Shown piece by piece: positions 17,788 to 27,341 of a stretch of DNA of 47,556 nucleotides; position 1 is the first letter of the stretch, and each line of letters opens with the position of its first letter. This stretch comes from Thermoguttaceae bacterium (lineage in GTDB: Bacteria > Planctomycetota > Planctomycetia > Pirellulales > Thermoguttaceae): positions 1 to 47,556 of the forward strand of contig JAQVHZ010000003.1 in NCBI GenBank assembly GCA_028695965.1, read 5' to 3'. The position numbers were made by a program, and so were the translations under genes. A model generated the notes under the pieces. That model had not been told where the DNA came from. It made no database searches and saw nothing but the letters and a program-made list of their open reading frames with translations.

Positions 17788-17815
17788 CACGAATTCTCCT
17801 AAAAATTGTATTATC

Positions 17816-17847
17816 CGCCCCGGCGTCTTCTCCGTCGGGGCGTTTTT
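17816..17847 (+). terminator. Terminator of the coiled-coil gene
   Basis: CGCCCCG (17816-17822) pairs with CGGGGCG (17836-17842), followed by TTTTT (17843-17847). Confidence 0.9.
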
Positions 17848-18038
17848 GCCTTGCGTCTTCTTCTCACTCTTTCTGTTTCTGATACAATGAACGCGTTTAA
17901 CCGTTTTCTCTGGTATTTGGAAAATCGGTCTCGCGCGAAGTATAGAATTACAGCCGCAACCGTTAAAAATTTTGTTTGAAAAACTACAAGACGCTAATGC
18001 CGTTTTGTGTATATAAGCCCCTTGCCTTGGGAGAGCTC

Positions 18039-20069
18039 ATGTTAAAAAACCATAAGCTGCAGTTATCGGCATTACTATCGTTGCTTCTCGTTGTGTTTGC
18101 AGTTGCTCCTGCAACTTATGCGCAAGACTACTTTGGAGGAACCGATCCTGACGCGCCTTTCTCCTTCTCGCTGGAAGGTTTCGGCGACGACCTGTCCTTT
18201 GGCGCTCTTGCCGACAAAACGTTAAGCGTCAACGCCCAAATCGTCAAAGCGCCTGAAAGCGTCGCCGACGTCTGGAACGACGAAGGCGCCGCCCCTGTCG
18301 GGTTCCTCGCTGTTCAGACGACTGTCGCCGATACCTGGCACATTTATACTCCGACCCAAACCGGAGGTATGGCGACGAAATTCGATAAACTCGAAATCAG
18401 TTCGCCCGACGTCGAACTTGGAGAAGTCTATCTTGCAACAGAATGGAAGCTCGTGAAAGACGACTTCGGCGATGAAACACAAGAGCTCTTTGGCAAAGTC
18501 GATTGGATCGCCCCGATCTACGCTCCTGAAGGCGTCGAAATAGCCGAACTGTCAATTTCCGGCGTTGTCAACGCGATCGCGTGTTGTTACGACGAAGGAG
18601 GAACTTGCGTTCCGCAAAAAGAGGAGTTCAGCGCTAAATTCGCCGAAAAAGACGTCGCCGACGTCCTAAGCGCAGCTGAAAAGCTCATGCTTAAAACTGG
18701 CGAAAACAACCTTGAAGAAACAGGCGAAAACGTTTCCGAAACCGGAGAGACGTCGAGCGCCAACTTGGGAACGCCGACCGCTTACAACGCCAAGCGGATT
18801 ATAATTCTTCTTATCACCGCGTTCCTCGGCGGGCTCATTTTAAACGTTACCCCCTGCGTTCTTCCGGTCGTTGGTCTAAAAATCCTCTCCTTCTTCGAAC
18901 AAGCTGGGCGCAGCCGCGCAAGCGCGTTCATGTTGAATGTTTGGTACACCCTTGGCGTGCTCATCGTCTTTGCCGTCTTGGCGTTCTTCGTCTCCGGACT
19001 CAGCAGCCTCTTTACCCGCGGGCTCTTCCAAATACTCATGAGCGCTATCGTCTTTGTCATGGCGTTAAGCCTTATGGGCGTGTGGGAACTGCAGGCGCCA
19101 GCTTTCCTCGGCGGCGAAAAATCAAGCGAACTCTCCTCAAAAGAAGGACCGGCGGGCGCTGTGTTCAAAGGCGTCATTACGACCTTGCTTGCCATCCCGT
19201 GCGGCGCGCCTCTCCTGAGTCCAACATTGAACTGGGCAAGCCAGCAACCCCTTAAAATCGTCTTTTTCGTCTATTTGGTCATCGGGCTCGGCATGGCGTC
19301 CCCCTTCCTGATCGCGGGCGCCTTTCCGGAACTCCTCAAATTCTTCCCGAAACCGGGCGAATGGATGGATACGTTCCGCAAAGTGATGGGCTATTTCCTC
19401 CTCATCGCGGTCCTGTGGATCCTTTACTCCGCGCCGCTTGAGTACCTCTTGCCCTCGATCACCTGCTTGTTTGCGCTGTGGTTTGCATGTTGGAACATCG
19501 GGCGCAACCAGTGGGAATTCGAGAATCCAAAGAAAAAAATTAAAGGCTGGATCGTCTCGATCGTCGTCGTGGCGATTACCATAATCTTCTCCTTCAACTT
19601 CCCTGGCAACCCGATTAAAACGAACCTGCAAAACGCAAGTTCTGCAAAGTTGCTTCGTTGGGCTATTCGCGCCGAACGCGACGGCAAGCTCGAAGAACAA
19701 AAAAAGGGTCATTGGGCGTTGTTCGATAAGGAAACGTTCGCGCGAGAACTGGAGCAAGGAAGAATCGTCGCCGTCGACTTCACCGCCGACTGGTGCGTCA
19801 ATTGTAAGTTCATCGAAAGAACGCTTTTGCATACGGAAGAAATCGAAAAGAAATTCGAAGAGAAAAACGTTCTTACCCTGACTGCCGACTGGACCAACCA
19901 AGACGCGCAAACGCCCGACGTCATCGCCATCAACGAGCTGCTTGACGCCAACGGCGCGCGGCAGGTGCCAACGCTCATGATCTTCACGCCGGAAAACCCC
20001 GACAAACCGATCGTCCTTTCCGGACTCTACACTAAATCCACGCTCGTTGAAGCGATCGATTCGCTCTGA
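18039..20069 (+). CDS. DsbD-like thiol:disulfide interchange protein
   Basis: About 676 residues from ATG 18039, which follows GGGAG and opens with a signal peptide ending in T-Y-A-Q. Three parts are visible. The first is a periplasmic N-terminal domain (about 30-240) of the DsbD-alpha/C-type, with C-C-Y-D-E and a further cysteine. The second is a membrane domain (about 250-555) of roughly eight or nine helices, with the paired redox cysteines in NVTPC (C273) and IPCGAP (C388). The third is a C-terminal thioredoxin domain with W-C-V-N-C (C586, C589). DsbD-type proteins carry electrons from cytoplasmic thioredoxin across the inner membrane to periplasmic partners, for disulfide isomerisation or cytochrome c maturation. 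The latter could serve the HzsA-related cytochrome in this window (inference). A longer start at 17976 is possible but unlikely. Confidence 0.9.
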   Translation: MLKNHKLQLSALLSLLLVVFAVAPATYAQDYFGGTDPDAPFSFSLEGFGDDLSFGALADKTLSVNAQIVKAPESVADVWNDEGAAPVGFLAVQTTVADTWHIYTPTQTGGMATKFDKLEISSPDVELGEVYLATEWKLVKDDFGDETQELFGKVDWIAPIYAPEGVEIAELSISGVVNAIACCYDEGGTCVPQKEEFSAKFAEKDVADVLSAAEKLMLKTGENNLEETGENVSETGETSSANLGTPTAYNAKRIIILLITAFLGGLILNVTPCVLPVVGLKILSFFEQAGRSRASAFMLNVWYTLGVLIVFAVLAFFVSGLSSLFTRGLFQILMSAIVFVMALSLMGVWELQAPAFLGGEKSSELSSKEGPAGAVFKGVITTLLAIPCGAPLLSPTLNWASQQPLKIVFFVYLVIGLGMASPFLIAGAFPELLKFFPKPGEWMDTFRKVMGYFLLIAVLWILYSAPLEYLLPSITCLFALWFACWNIGRNQWEFENPKKKIKGWIVSIVVVAITIIFSFNFPGNPIKTNLQNASSAKLLRWAIRAERDGKLEEQKKGHWALFDKETFARELEQGRIVAVDFTADWCVNCKFIERTLLHTEEIEKKFEEKNVLTLTADWTNQDAQTPDVIAINELLDANGARQVPTLMIFTPENPDKPIVLSGLYTKSTLVEAIDSL

Positions 20070-20148
20070 TCCAATACAATGAACGAACCACAAGCTCTCA
20101 GCGTCCTCTAAAGAAACGTTAAGAGCGCCGAACTAAGAGGTAAAACAA

Positions 20149-21039
20149 ATGGCGTCGAATCAAGAAGCCTTAGAAACCCTGCGGTGGAAAAAGTTTCCCG
20201 TCTTAAACGACGGCTTCGTCTGTCTCGTCGACGTGATGGGGTCCGACGACTCCATCGTTCAAGCGGCGCGCGTAAGTTACGGAGAGGGTACAAAATCCGT
20301 TTCCGACGACCGCACCCTGATTCGCTACTTGATGAGGCACAAACATACGACGCCTTTCGAAATGGCGGAAATCAAGCTGCTCATTCGCATTCCGATGGAC
20401 GCGTGGCGGCAATGGGTCAGGCACCGCACCGCCTCTATCAACGAATACTCGACTCGGTATTCCGTCGCGATCGACTCCGCGCAAACGACCGAGCCGAACG
20501 CGTGGCGCGCGCAAGCGACCGCTAACCGCCAAGGGAGCGCCGACTACTTCGATCCCGCCGTCGGCGCTGAACTGTCCGAAGAGGAACGTCAATTCCAAGA
20601 GGACGCGCGCGCCTTGTATACCAAACGCGTCGAAATGGGCGTCGCAAGAGAACAAGCGCGAAAAGATCTGCCTTTGTCGACCTACACCCAAGCCTATTGG
20701 AAATGCGACTTGCATAACCTGTTCCATTTCCTGAGCTTGCGCATGGAAGGGCACGCCCAACTCGAAATTCGAGAATATGCGACCGTCATCGGCGAACAGA
20801 TCGTCAAGCCGCTCTTCCCCTGCGCGTACGACGCCTTTGTCGACTACCGTCTCCAGTCGGAAACCCTTTCTCGACTCGAGCAGGAAACGATCGCCAGGCT
20901 CGCCGCCGCTCACAAAATACCCGCCTCGCTGGAAGATTTTATGGCGTGCGGCGATCCCTCTTGGCAAGGACTGACGCGATGTCGAGAACGAGACGAGGCG
21001 CTCGCAAAGCTCGTTAAAATGGGACTTGTCAAAGAATAA
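20149..21039 (+). CDS. thyX: Flavin-dependent thymidylate synthase (ThyX)
   Basis: 296 residues. It has the ThyX signature RHR (91-93) followed by ASINEYSTRYS ending at S105, i.e. the RHR-x7-S motif that binds dUMP and FAD, plus HTTPFEMAEIK upstream of it. ThyX methylates dUMP to dTMP with methylenetetrahydrofolate, using FAD and NADPH, in the cytoplasm. AGAGG lies nine bases before the ATG. The gene lies 79 bases behind the DsbD-like gene and 52 bases before the next; no terminator is seen between them, so the three may share transcripts. Confidence 0.96.
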   Translation: MASNQEALETLRWKKFPVLNDGFVCLVDVMGSDDSIVQAARVSYGEGTKSVSDDRTLIRYLMRHKHTTPFEMAEIKLLIRIPMDAWRQWVRHRTASINEYSTRYSVAIDSAQTTEPNAWRAQATANRQGSADYFDPAVGAELSEEERQFQEDARALYTKRVEMGVAREQARKDLPLSTYTQAYWKCDLHNLFHFLSLRMEGHAQLEIREYATVIGEQIVKPLFPCAYDAFVDYRLQSETLSRLEQETIARLAAAHKIPASLEDFMACGDPSWQGLTRCRERDEALAKLVKMGLVKE

Positions 21040-21091
21040 TCCAAGGCTGCGCAAATTGACATACAACGACAAAAATCAAGGAGAACGTACG

Positions 21092-22375
21092 ATGCAAAAA
21101 AAGACATATCTTTCATTAATCCTGGTTGCCGCCGCGTCGACGTTTGGACTTTGGGACGCCGCAACAGCGCTTCTGAATCCTGATTTTGCGGCGAATCTTC
21201 TGCAAGCGCAGGAACCGCAAGAGGCGGAAGAACTTCCGCTCATTCTCTCCTCTGTCGACGGCGAAGGAGAACCTCAAGAGGAAGAAGCGCCGATTCTGGA
21301 ATTCTTCGACGAAGAAGAGGATGAAGAAGTAGAAACCCTGCCCCCGCCCGCTATCCTCGAACGAAAAGACGCCGCTGTCGGGGAGATTCCCCCTTACGAA
21401 CACTTGACTGAAACCGACTTTACCGAAGAGGAAATGGAAGAAATTTCGACTCGGCCGCTATTCAGGGAATTTGCAAATACGGTGGGCGAAGTCGCGCCTC
21501 TGCCGGAAGAGCTCGACGTCGAAAGCTTTGACGTGCCCGGCGCCGCGCTGATTTTTCCTGAACAGCAAATAATCGTCGACGGACAGACGACGCAAACGAG
21601 TATTGAAGAAGCGACGCGAGCGCTCGACGAAGTACTGGAAATCGCTAACGTCGACCTCGGTTCGCTTGAAATCTCTGAAAGAGATCATGCCGCTTTAACG
21701 CAGCTCGACGCCGAAATTCAACGCCTCTACCCCTTATGGATCGACGCGGAACTCAACCGAACGACGATCGGACGCCGAGAGCTCAACTGGAAACAGCCGG
21801 GCTACGCGCTCTATTCAACCGCCGATCCTGAACCGGTTGACGCGTACGGCTCCGATTGGGCAATGGCTCCAGACGCGCCCTTCTTCTTCCAAGTCGTCAA
21901 TTCGCTCGACGGAGAATGCTATTACACCAAGGCAGGCGATTTTGAACAGTTCGATCCTCACGGCTTCATGGCTCCCGCGCTCATACGCGGCGATCAAACC
22001 TTCGTCTTGACCGTCGAGCCCGGTAAAGTCGTTCCTACGGGACGCGCCGAAAGAATACGCGTTCGAAAAGACGGACAAGTTCAGGGAACGGACGTGTCCG
22101 GAAAACTCGTTACTGACGTCCATCTTGGGAACGTGCCTCTCTTTGTCTTTGATAATCCCGCAAGACTCTATTCCGAAGACGGCGTCTTTTTCGCTCCGAC
22201 CCCGTATTCGGGAGAGCCTAAACAAGCAAAATTAAACGCCGGAACAAAAATTGGCGTTACCTCGGGCAAGGTCCTCCTTTCCAACGGCAAGCCCGAAGAA
22301 ATCTTCGCGAGAATCGTCGTGCTCTGCAAGTCTAAGAAAAGGCTCGTCGAGATCCTTTCGCAGCCGCGGCTGTAA
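21092..22375 (+). CDS. Exported acidic protein with a FlgG-like hook-basal-body domain
   Basis: 427 residues from ATG 21092, with AAGGAG seven bases upstream. A signal peptide (about 1-40) leads into a very acidic, proline-containing stretch (about 41-150) and a helical part (about 165-230). The C-terminal third (about 262-395) resembles the D1 region of flagellar distal-rod/hook proteins such as FlgG. FFFQVVNS, YYTKAGDFEQFDPHG and, after a beta hairpin, a segment beginning N-P-A-R-L-Y-S-E-D-G with F-F-A-P-T following correspond to the FlgG blocks YTRxGxFxxD and NPxGLxxxGxNLFxET. Flagellar proteins lack a Sec signal peptide and no flagellar gene is nearby, so this is probably not a flagellar rod subunit. 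Function unknown. Confidence 0.7.
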   Translation: MQKKTYLSLILVAAASTFGLWDAATALLNPDFAANLLQAQEPQEAEELPLILSSVDGEGEPQEEEAPILEFFDEEEDEEVETLPPPAILERKDAAVGEIPPYEHLTETDFTEEEMEEISTRPLFREFANTVGEVAPLPEELDVESFDVPGAALIFPEQQIIVDGQTTQTSIEEATRALDEVLEIANVDLGSLEISERDHAALTQLDAEIQRLYPLWIDAELNRTTIGRRELNWKQPGYALYSTADPEPVDAYGSDWAMAPDAPFFFQVVNSLDGECYYTKAGDFEQFDPHGFMAPALIRGDQTFVLTVEPGKVVPTGRAERIRVRKDGQVQGTDVSGKLVTDVHLGNVPLFVFDNPARLYSEDGVFFAPTPYSGEPKQAKLNAGTKIGVTSGKVLLSNGKPEEIFARIVVLCKSKKRLVEILSQPRL

Positions 22376-22403
22376 TAATACGACGTAAGCGCTCGTCTGA
22401 ATC

Positions 22404-22445
22404 AAAAAGCCGCCGGGCTCCATTGAGAAACCCGGCGGCTTTTTT
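22404..22445. terminator. Bidirectional terminator between convergent genes
   Basis: AAAAA, then GCCGCCGGG (22409-22417), a 13-base loop, CCCGGCGGC (22431-22439), then TTTTTT. The perfect 9-base GC stem with A- and T-runs serves both the plus-strand FlgG-like gene and the minus-strand rhamnosidase gene. Confidence 0.93.
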
Positions 22446-22465
22446 GTTCAGGCCCGTGCTGGAAC

Positions 22466-25400
22466 CTATTCGGCAAGTTCTATAATCGGTTCAAACCGAA
22501 TCTCCACCGGCCCCATCAGCCCGGACGGAACAGCGTTCTTATAACGCGAAGGAATGTTCTTGTAGTAATTAGCCAACGTCGAATAGACGACGACTTCTAT
22601 TCTGTTTTCGCCAGGAACAAGCATATCCGTAAGTCCAATCTTCCACGGGGGCGTCGACAAAACGCCGACTTCTTTCCCATTTAAGTAGACGAAGCAACTG
22701 ACGCCAACATTTCCAAGGTCAAGAATGACGCGTCCCGAAGCGCTCGAGTTGCCGTCCCACTCAAACGTCTTCGTGTATTTTGCGCCGCCGGAATAATTCT
22801 CCAACACGCCGCGAGAGTTCCAATCGCCGAGCGTTGTAACGCCCGAATCGCAGCCAAGCCGAATCGGCTCGGGGCACAAAGCGCCGTCATAAAGCCCGTC
22901 TACCTGGGGCGTTATCGTCAACGTAACTTTCGACGCGCGCTCAACCCTTGTCGGCAGTTCCAATTTCGTGAGGACGAGTCCAACGTCTGCCAAAGCGCCG
23001 GCGCCGTCCTTGTCCTGCAATTTCCAGAAGGTCGAGCCGTCGACCGGCGTCTCCTTTTTCTTGACGTCCGTTGCCTGACCGTCGATCTCAACCGATTCGA
23101 CTATTCCGTAACTCGGAACGAGAAGCTCTTTCAAGCCCGGCGGCGCGACGAAAGAGAGACGCTGCGCGCGATTCTCTTTTAAAGCGTCAGAAGTTGCGGC
23201 GCCAAAGACGTCATAGTTCAAAACGCCCGGTATGTTGAACCAAATCGTCGACAGCGGAACACGATTCGACGCGTCGACAAGCTCCGGCGTCTCTTCGCGA
23301 AGACCTGTCGTCAGGCCGTTAAACGCGCCGGAGTCGAGGCCGTCGTACGCAATCATGCGGGAAGCGGAACGACCCTCCGTTCCCCGTCGAACAAAACAAC
23401 ACGCGTATCGCCCCGCCGCGTCGTATCGCAAAAGGACGGGAGAATTAGGCGCGTCCTCAGCCGCAGCGTCAAGATAGAATTCACTCTTGGCGTCTACTCG
23501 TTTTCCAGCAAGATAAAGAGCGCTCGGCGCGCCGCTGGAAACGTAAATATCGACAGAATTTGCGCAGCGTTCCTTACTGCTCGGCACGACGGGGACCGTC
23601 GACCATAAGTAATAAACGGAGCCCTCTTCTTCCGGCATGAAGACCGTTTCGTTATGTCCCTCTTCCGTTCTGCCAAGACCAATAAACCGAGAATCTATCT
23701 TCTCTTTAAGTCCATGATATCCCTGGCGGCCCGGGTTACCTTCAATTCCCCACCGCCACGAGAACGAGTGTGGACGCCAAGTATAACGCTTGCCGTTAAA
23801 CTCGATCGCTTCTTCCGGATCGACGCGGTCGAGCGCCGCTAAACGCGCCTCAAGTTCAGATAGATCGGCGTCTTTCGGGAACGGGCCCAGGAGTTGGAAC
23901 TTGCGTCCAAAATCGTTCAAGTAATTTCCTGCGTCCTCGACGTCAAAGCGCTGCGCTTCCGCCCCGATGACGTCCTCAGAAATAGGCAGTCGGAAATCGC
24001 CCCAACGGTTGTCGAGCGTCGGCAGCAATTGAAAGCCCCATTCGCCGTCAAGACCCAACGTCGACGCCTCCTTTTTGGCCGACCCGTGAAGCGTGTGAAC
24101 TTCTCCTGCCGGGGAAGTCAGTTTAATCGTCTTTTCGCCGCCCGATCCAAACGCGCGCGCCGTCCAAGCGCCGTCTTCGTCGACTCTTAACGCGTCGAGT
24201 TCTTCGACGTTCGTCTCAAGGGACGTCAGAGGAACGCTGGGCTTCTCGTCCTTCCAGAAAACGATCAAGCCCGCCTCGTCCTCTTTATAAGGCCAAGTAA
24301 CGATCGTCGCGCCTGCAAGTTCGCCCTCCGTCGGCTGATACGCGCCGACCGCTTCATTAAAAGAGCCGTCCCAAGGGTTCAAGAACTCGGGCTTCCCTTG
24401 CGACCGAAACGCCAGCTGCGAGCCCTTTTTGCCTTTCATCACAAAATAAATATCCGCGTCGCTGGTCGTCCTCTTCATCACGGAACAAGGGGCGCCTGTC
24501 TTCGCGTCAAAGACCTCGCGCGGATAAGCGCTTATGAATTCGCTGAATATATTCCACATACGCGAATCGTCCCGATTCAAAGCGGAAGCGCCTTGACCGA
24601 CGACTTCGCTGTTCACGCCCGTGCGGTGCAGCACATGGACGTTCCCAACGTCGACCTGCCCCAACGCGTCCAATCCGTCGGCGCTCGTTCGCCAAGCGTC
24701 GGACGGTTCGGCAAAGGCATACCGAAAATCTTCTGCGCTCGCAAGGGTCGCCTCCCCGTCAGAAAGAGCAAAGAAAACGCCCGCAGACCCGCGGCGCGGG
24801 GCGTCTTCGTCGTGGCAGTCGAGCGTAACGACGTCCCCGTTGCGAAGCGTCAAAGCGCCGGTCCAGCCGACGCTGTAACCGACGCCGTCGCAAATCTTCT
24901 CGCCATTGACATAAAGCGCCCCGAAACTATCGCAGAAGAAACGCGCCGAATACTCGCGAGGTTCAGACGCGAGCCCAGTTGCAACCCATTTCAAATAGAC
25001 GTCCTTTTTCAGCTCGGGGCTCCAAACCCAATGACCCGAAAAACCGCCCGGATAAACGCGCCTTTTGGAGATCGTGCCGTCAGAACCGACTTTAATCCCC
25101 TCGCTGTCCTCTTCTTTAACGAACGGCGAGAAAAAAGCGCCGACGCCGCCTGAGTCGTTCCGAACGACCGAAATGTCCTTTTCTTCGCCCGGCGAGACGC
25201 CAAAGAGTTCGCGAACGCTGGCTCCAAGCTCCGGATCGTCCCGACCGGAACGTTCAGACGCTATCGGCGTCGCGTCGAGCGCGATGACCGTTCCGCCAGA
25301 ACGATACAATTTCAGCGCTTGTTGAAGCGTCTCCCAACGTATCCCCTGCGTTGACGGAAGAATAAGGACGCCATGTTCGCCTCCGGCGACGCAAAGCTTG

Positions 25401-27064
25401 CCGCTGCGAATCTCCGCGCGTTGAATTGACGCGTCGTCGATGAACAAGACGTCGCGGCCGCTTGCAAAAATGCGCGTCGCCGCCTCAAAGGCGACGTCTT
25501 TCGCTCGGGCTCCGTTTAATTTCGACTGATATGCTGAAACCGGATAGAGCACGACGACGTCCGCCTGCTCCACGCCCCGCGTCAACGCAAAAGAGAGCCG
25601 CTCAAAATATTTCAAAAACGAACCAAACGCTGCCCAATACGGCTGACGGAAATGATAGCAGGGCGGCGCCCATTCCCAGTACCCGCCGTAGGTTGTGTAA
25701 TATAGCCCGTGCAGATTGAGCAAGTTCGCGCCAAAAAGATAATTTTCGTTCGTAGCAAATAAAAGCCGCTTCGGGTCCGCGCCCCAACCGAAACTATGAT
25801 AGCCTTCGAGCCAAACGCGCGGACGATCGTAGAAATGCGCTATCGACGATGAAACTTTACACTTGATGAAGTCCGCTTGTCCGCCGGGCGTGTCGTGTCC
25901 TGGCGCGGTATACCAGCGAACGGCGCTGAAATAATCGCAGAATTCGTACGGTTCCCTGCCCCGGCCGCCAGAATCGCAGGCGTAGATTCTGCCGCGATTA
26001 GCGTGCCACTCGTAAATTGGCATGAAATAACGCTCTTCCGCAAGTTTGACGCGGACGTCCATATAATCGAGCCGATATTTCTCCGCCATCGCGCCGACGT
26101 CGCCGCCAAACATCGCGGGCGCGGCCGTCCAATAGGAATACCCTTTGCGTTTCTCAAATTCCAGCGCGGCGTCGTCCGTCCAAATAGCCTCGCCGGTGCC
26201 GATTTGCAGTTCGTCTTGAAAGAAATAGTCGAGTCCCAGAGTCGATTTGCCGTCGTCTTGTTCGTCAAGCGCTTCTTTCGCGCGCGTTTCAAAGGGCTGA
26301 AAGAATCGTTCGACAACCTTGGCTCCTGAATCAGGATGGAGAGGATTCAGCGTATGCGGCTCGCGTTTCGCGCGATAAACCCACGCTTCACAATCGATTT
26401 TCGATTCTTCTCCTGAAAGATTCTCAATATCGAGCGAAAAACAATTCGCGGCGTCAAGACGCCCAGACTCGTCAAGAGGATAGGCGACGACTTGAATAAT
26501 CTCATCGTCTTCTTTCGCGGCAAGATCCCGCGCGGCGAGGACGTCCGCATATTTCTCGCCGACGGCGACGCGTCTCTTTGCCCCGACGTGTATCGTTCGA
26601 CTTTGCGTCTCTTTATCCCGATAAATCAATCGGTCGTACAAGTTGTTTGGAGAGCCTTGCCAATCGAGCGTATAGCCGCTGAGACCGACGCCCATGTCCA
26701 ACTTGCGGCAATGCTCCGCAACTTGTTCAAAGACGTCAAACCATTCGTCGGTCAACACTTCCGGCTCGTTCGGATAGGTCAGCCAGTTCGGTTGAACCTC
26801 ATTGCGCACGTCCTGATGCGCGTAATTCACTTGAACGCCAGAAATTCCTTTTTTCTTCAATTCGTCGAGTTGCTGTTTGAGCCGATCGACGTCAAGTTTC
26901 TTGCCCGTCCACCACCAAAACGGAACTTTCCCGTAACCGGACGGCGGATCAGCAAAACCTTCTCTCAGACCAACTTGCGAGTCTTGTGCAACGACAGATC
27001 CGCATATCGTTAACAACGCAACAATCGCAGACGCCAATAAAAGCGCGCCCTTTCTTCGACTCAT
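22466..27064 (-). CDS. Giant exported GH106-like alpha-L-rhamnosidase
   Basis: About 1532 residues. The start at ATG 27064 has GGGAGA seven bases upstream and opens the signal peptide (MSRRKGALLLASAIVALL to V-V-A-Q). The mature N-terminus, GFADPPSGYGKVPFWWWTG then LKKKGISGVQVNY, is the typical opening of GH106 alpha-L-rhamnosidases. Further on are DYFFQDELQIG, RVWLEGYHSFGWGADPKRL and a long catalytic barrel. Several beta-sandwich domains follow, ending in a GH2-like sugar-binding module (about 1430-1530: VSCFVYLNGKEVG, LVPGENRIEVVVYST). GH106 enzymes remove alpha-L-rhamnose from pectic rhamnogalacturonans and similar glycans. Family membership is from recall of motifs; catalytic residues were not verified. 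Its promoter, leader and signal peptide are a copy of those of the next gene upstream. Confidence 0.83.
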   Translation of the reverse strand: MSRRKGALLLASAIVALLTICGSVVAQDSQVGLREGFADPPSGYGKVPFWWWTGKKLDVDRLKQQLDELKKKGISGVQVNYAHQDVRNEVQPNWLTYPNEPEVLTDEWFDVFEQVAEHCRKLDMGVGLSGYTLDWQGSPNNLYDRLIYRDKETQSRTIHVGAKRRVAVGEKYADVLAARDLAAKEDDEIIQVVAYPLDESGRLDAANCFSLDIENLSGEESKIDCEAWVYRAKREPHTLNPLHPDSGAKVVERFFQPFETRAKEALDEQDDGKSTLGLDYFFQDELQIGTGEAIWTDDAALEFEKRKGYSYWTAAPAMFGGDVGAMAEKYRLDYMDVRVKLAEERYFMPIYEWHANRGRIYACDSGGRGREPYEFCDYFSAVRWYTAPGHDTPGGQADFIKCKVSSSIAHFYDRPRVWLEGYHSFGWGADPKRLLFATNENYLFGANLLNLHGLYYTTYGGYWEWAPPCYHFRQPYWAAFGSFLKYFERLSFALTRGVEQADVVVLYPVSAYQSKLNGARAKDVAFEAATRIFASGRDVLFIDDASIQRAEIRSGKLCVAGGEHGVLILPSTQGIRWETLQQALKLYRSGGTVIALDATPIASERSGRDDPELGASVRELFGVSPGEEKDISVVRNDSGGVGAFFSPFVKEEDSEGIKVGSDGTISKRRVYPGGFSGHWVWSPELKKDVYLKWVATGLASEPREYSARFFCDSFGALYVNGEKICDGVGYSVGWTGALTLRNGDVVTLDCHDEDAPRRGSAGVFFALSDGEATLASAEDFRYAFAEPSDAWRTSADGLDALGQVDVGNVHVLHRTGVNSEVVGQGASALNRDDSRMWNIFSEFISAYPREVFDAKTGAPCSVMKRTTSDADIYFVMKGKKGSQLAFRSQGKPEFLNPWDGSFNEAVGAYQPTEGELAGATIVTWPYKEDEAGLIVFWKDEKPSVPLTSLETNVEELDALRVDEDGAWTARAFGSGGEKTIKLTSPAGEVHTLHGSAKKEASTLGLDGEWGFQLLPTLDNRWGDFRLPISEDVIGAEAQRFDVEDAGNYLNDFGRKFQLLGPFPKDADLSELEARLAALDRVDPEEAIEFNGKRYTWRPHSFSWRWGIEGNPGRQGYHGLKEKIDSRFIGLGRTEEGHNETVFMPEEEGSVYYLWSTVPVVPSSKERCANSVDIYVSSGAPSALYLAGKRVDAKSEFYLDAAAEDAPNSPVLLRYDAAGRYACCFVRRGTEGRSASRMIAYDGLDSGAFNGLTTGLREETPELVDASNRVPLSTIWFNIPGVLNYDVFGAATSDALKENRAQRLSFVAPPGLKELLVPSYGIVESVEIDGQATDVKKKETPVDGSTFWKLQDKDGAGALADVGLVLTKLELPTRVERASKVTLTITPQVDGLYDGALCPEPIRLGCDSGVTTLGDWNSRGVLENYSGGAKYTKTFEWDGNSSASGRVILDLGNVGVSCFVYLNGKEVGVLSTPPWKIGLTDMLVPGENRIEVVVYSTLANYYKNIPSRYKNAVPSGLMGPVEIRFEPIIELAE

Positions 27065-27136
27065 ATCGTAATCTCCCGTCTCTCCGAAAATATAATTCTT
27101 CGCGTCCGTGCTCTTCTGCAAGGCGCTATTCATAGA

Positions 27137-27165
27137 TAATACCAAACGCAAACGACAAAAACAAG
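27137..27165 (-). promoter_or_regulatory. Promoter of the rhamnosidase gene
   Basis: Minus strand TTGTTT (27160-27165), 17 bases, TATTAT (27137-27142). It aligns with the promoter of the neighbouring membrane-protein gene at 28575-28603. The spacer end GTTTGG is identical in both. Confidence 0.6.
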
Positions 27166-27172
27166 TTTCAAC

Positions 27173-27341
27173 TCATATTGCAACCTGAATCAAACCAGTA
27201 AATGGTAGAATCCGTTATTTTTGAACCTTCCGAATCGGAATGCAAAGTTTTGCTCGAAAAACAACTCAAGAATGAAGGAGCGCTATTCGTTGCTGGCAAG
27301 GACTTAGCGATCAATATGAGCCAATTTGGTTGCAATATGAG
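27173..27341. mobile_element. MITE-like element, 169 bp, with 14-bp perfect terminal inverted repeats
   Basis: CTCATATTGCAACC (27173-27186) is the exact reverse complement of GGTTGCAATATGAG (27328-27341). Both ends are flanked by TTTCAA (27167-27172 and 27342-27347), a candidate 6-bp target duplication. In the homologous region at 28600-28620 the sequence runs straight through one TTTCAA without the insert. A short open frame crosses the right end but has no coding signs. The ends differ from those of the IS630 element in this window, so its transposase is elsewhere. Confidence 0.7.

Noticed and set aside
17239-17790. 183-codon minus-strand frame opposite the coiled-coil gene
   Set aside because: Phenylalanine- and cysteine-rich complement of a glutamate/lysine-rich coiled coil; flanking terminators fit the plus-strand gene.
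19137-20093. 318-codon minus-strand frame inside the DsbD-like gene
   Set aside because: Antisense shadow of membrane and thioredoxin coding sequence, without recognisable motifs.
21092-22375. Genuine flagellar rod gene (flgG)
   Set aside because: A Sec signal peptide, a long acidic N-terminus and the lack of flagellar neighbours argue against it; only a domain resemblance is claimed.
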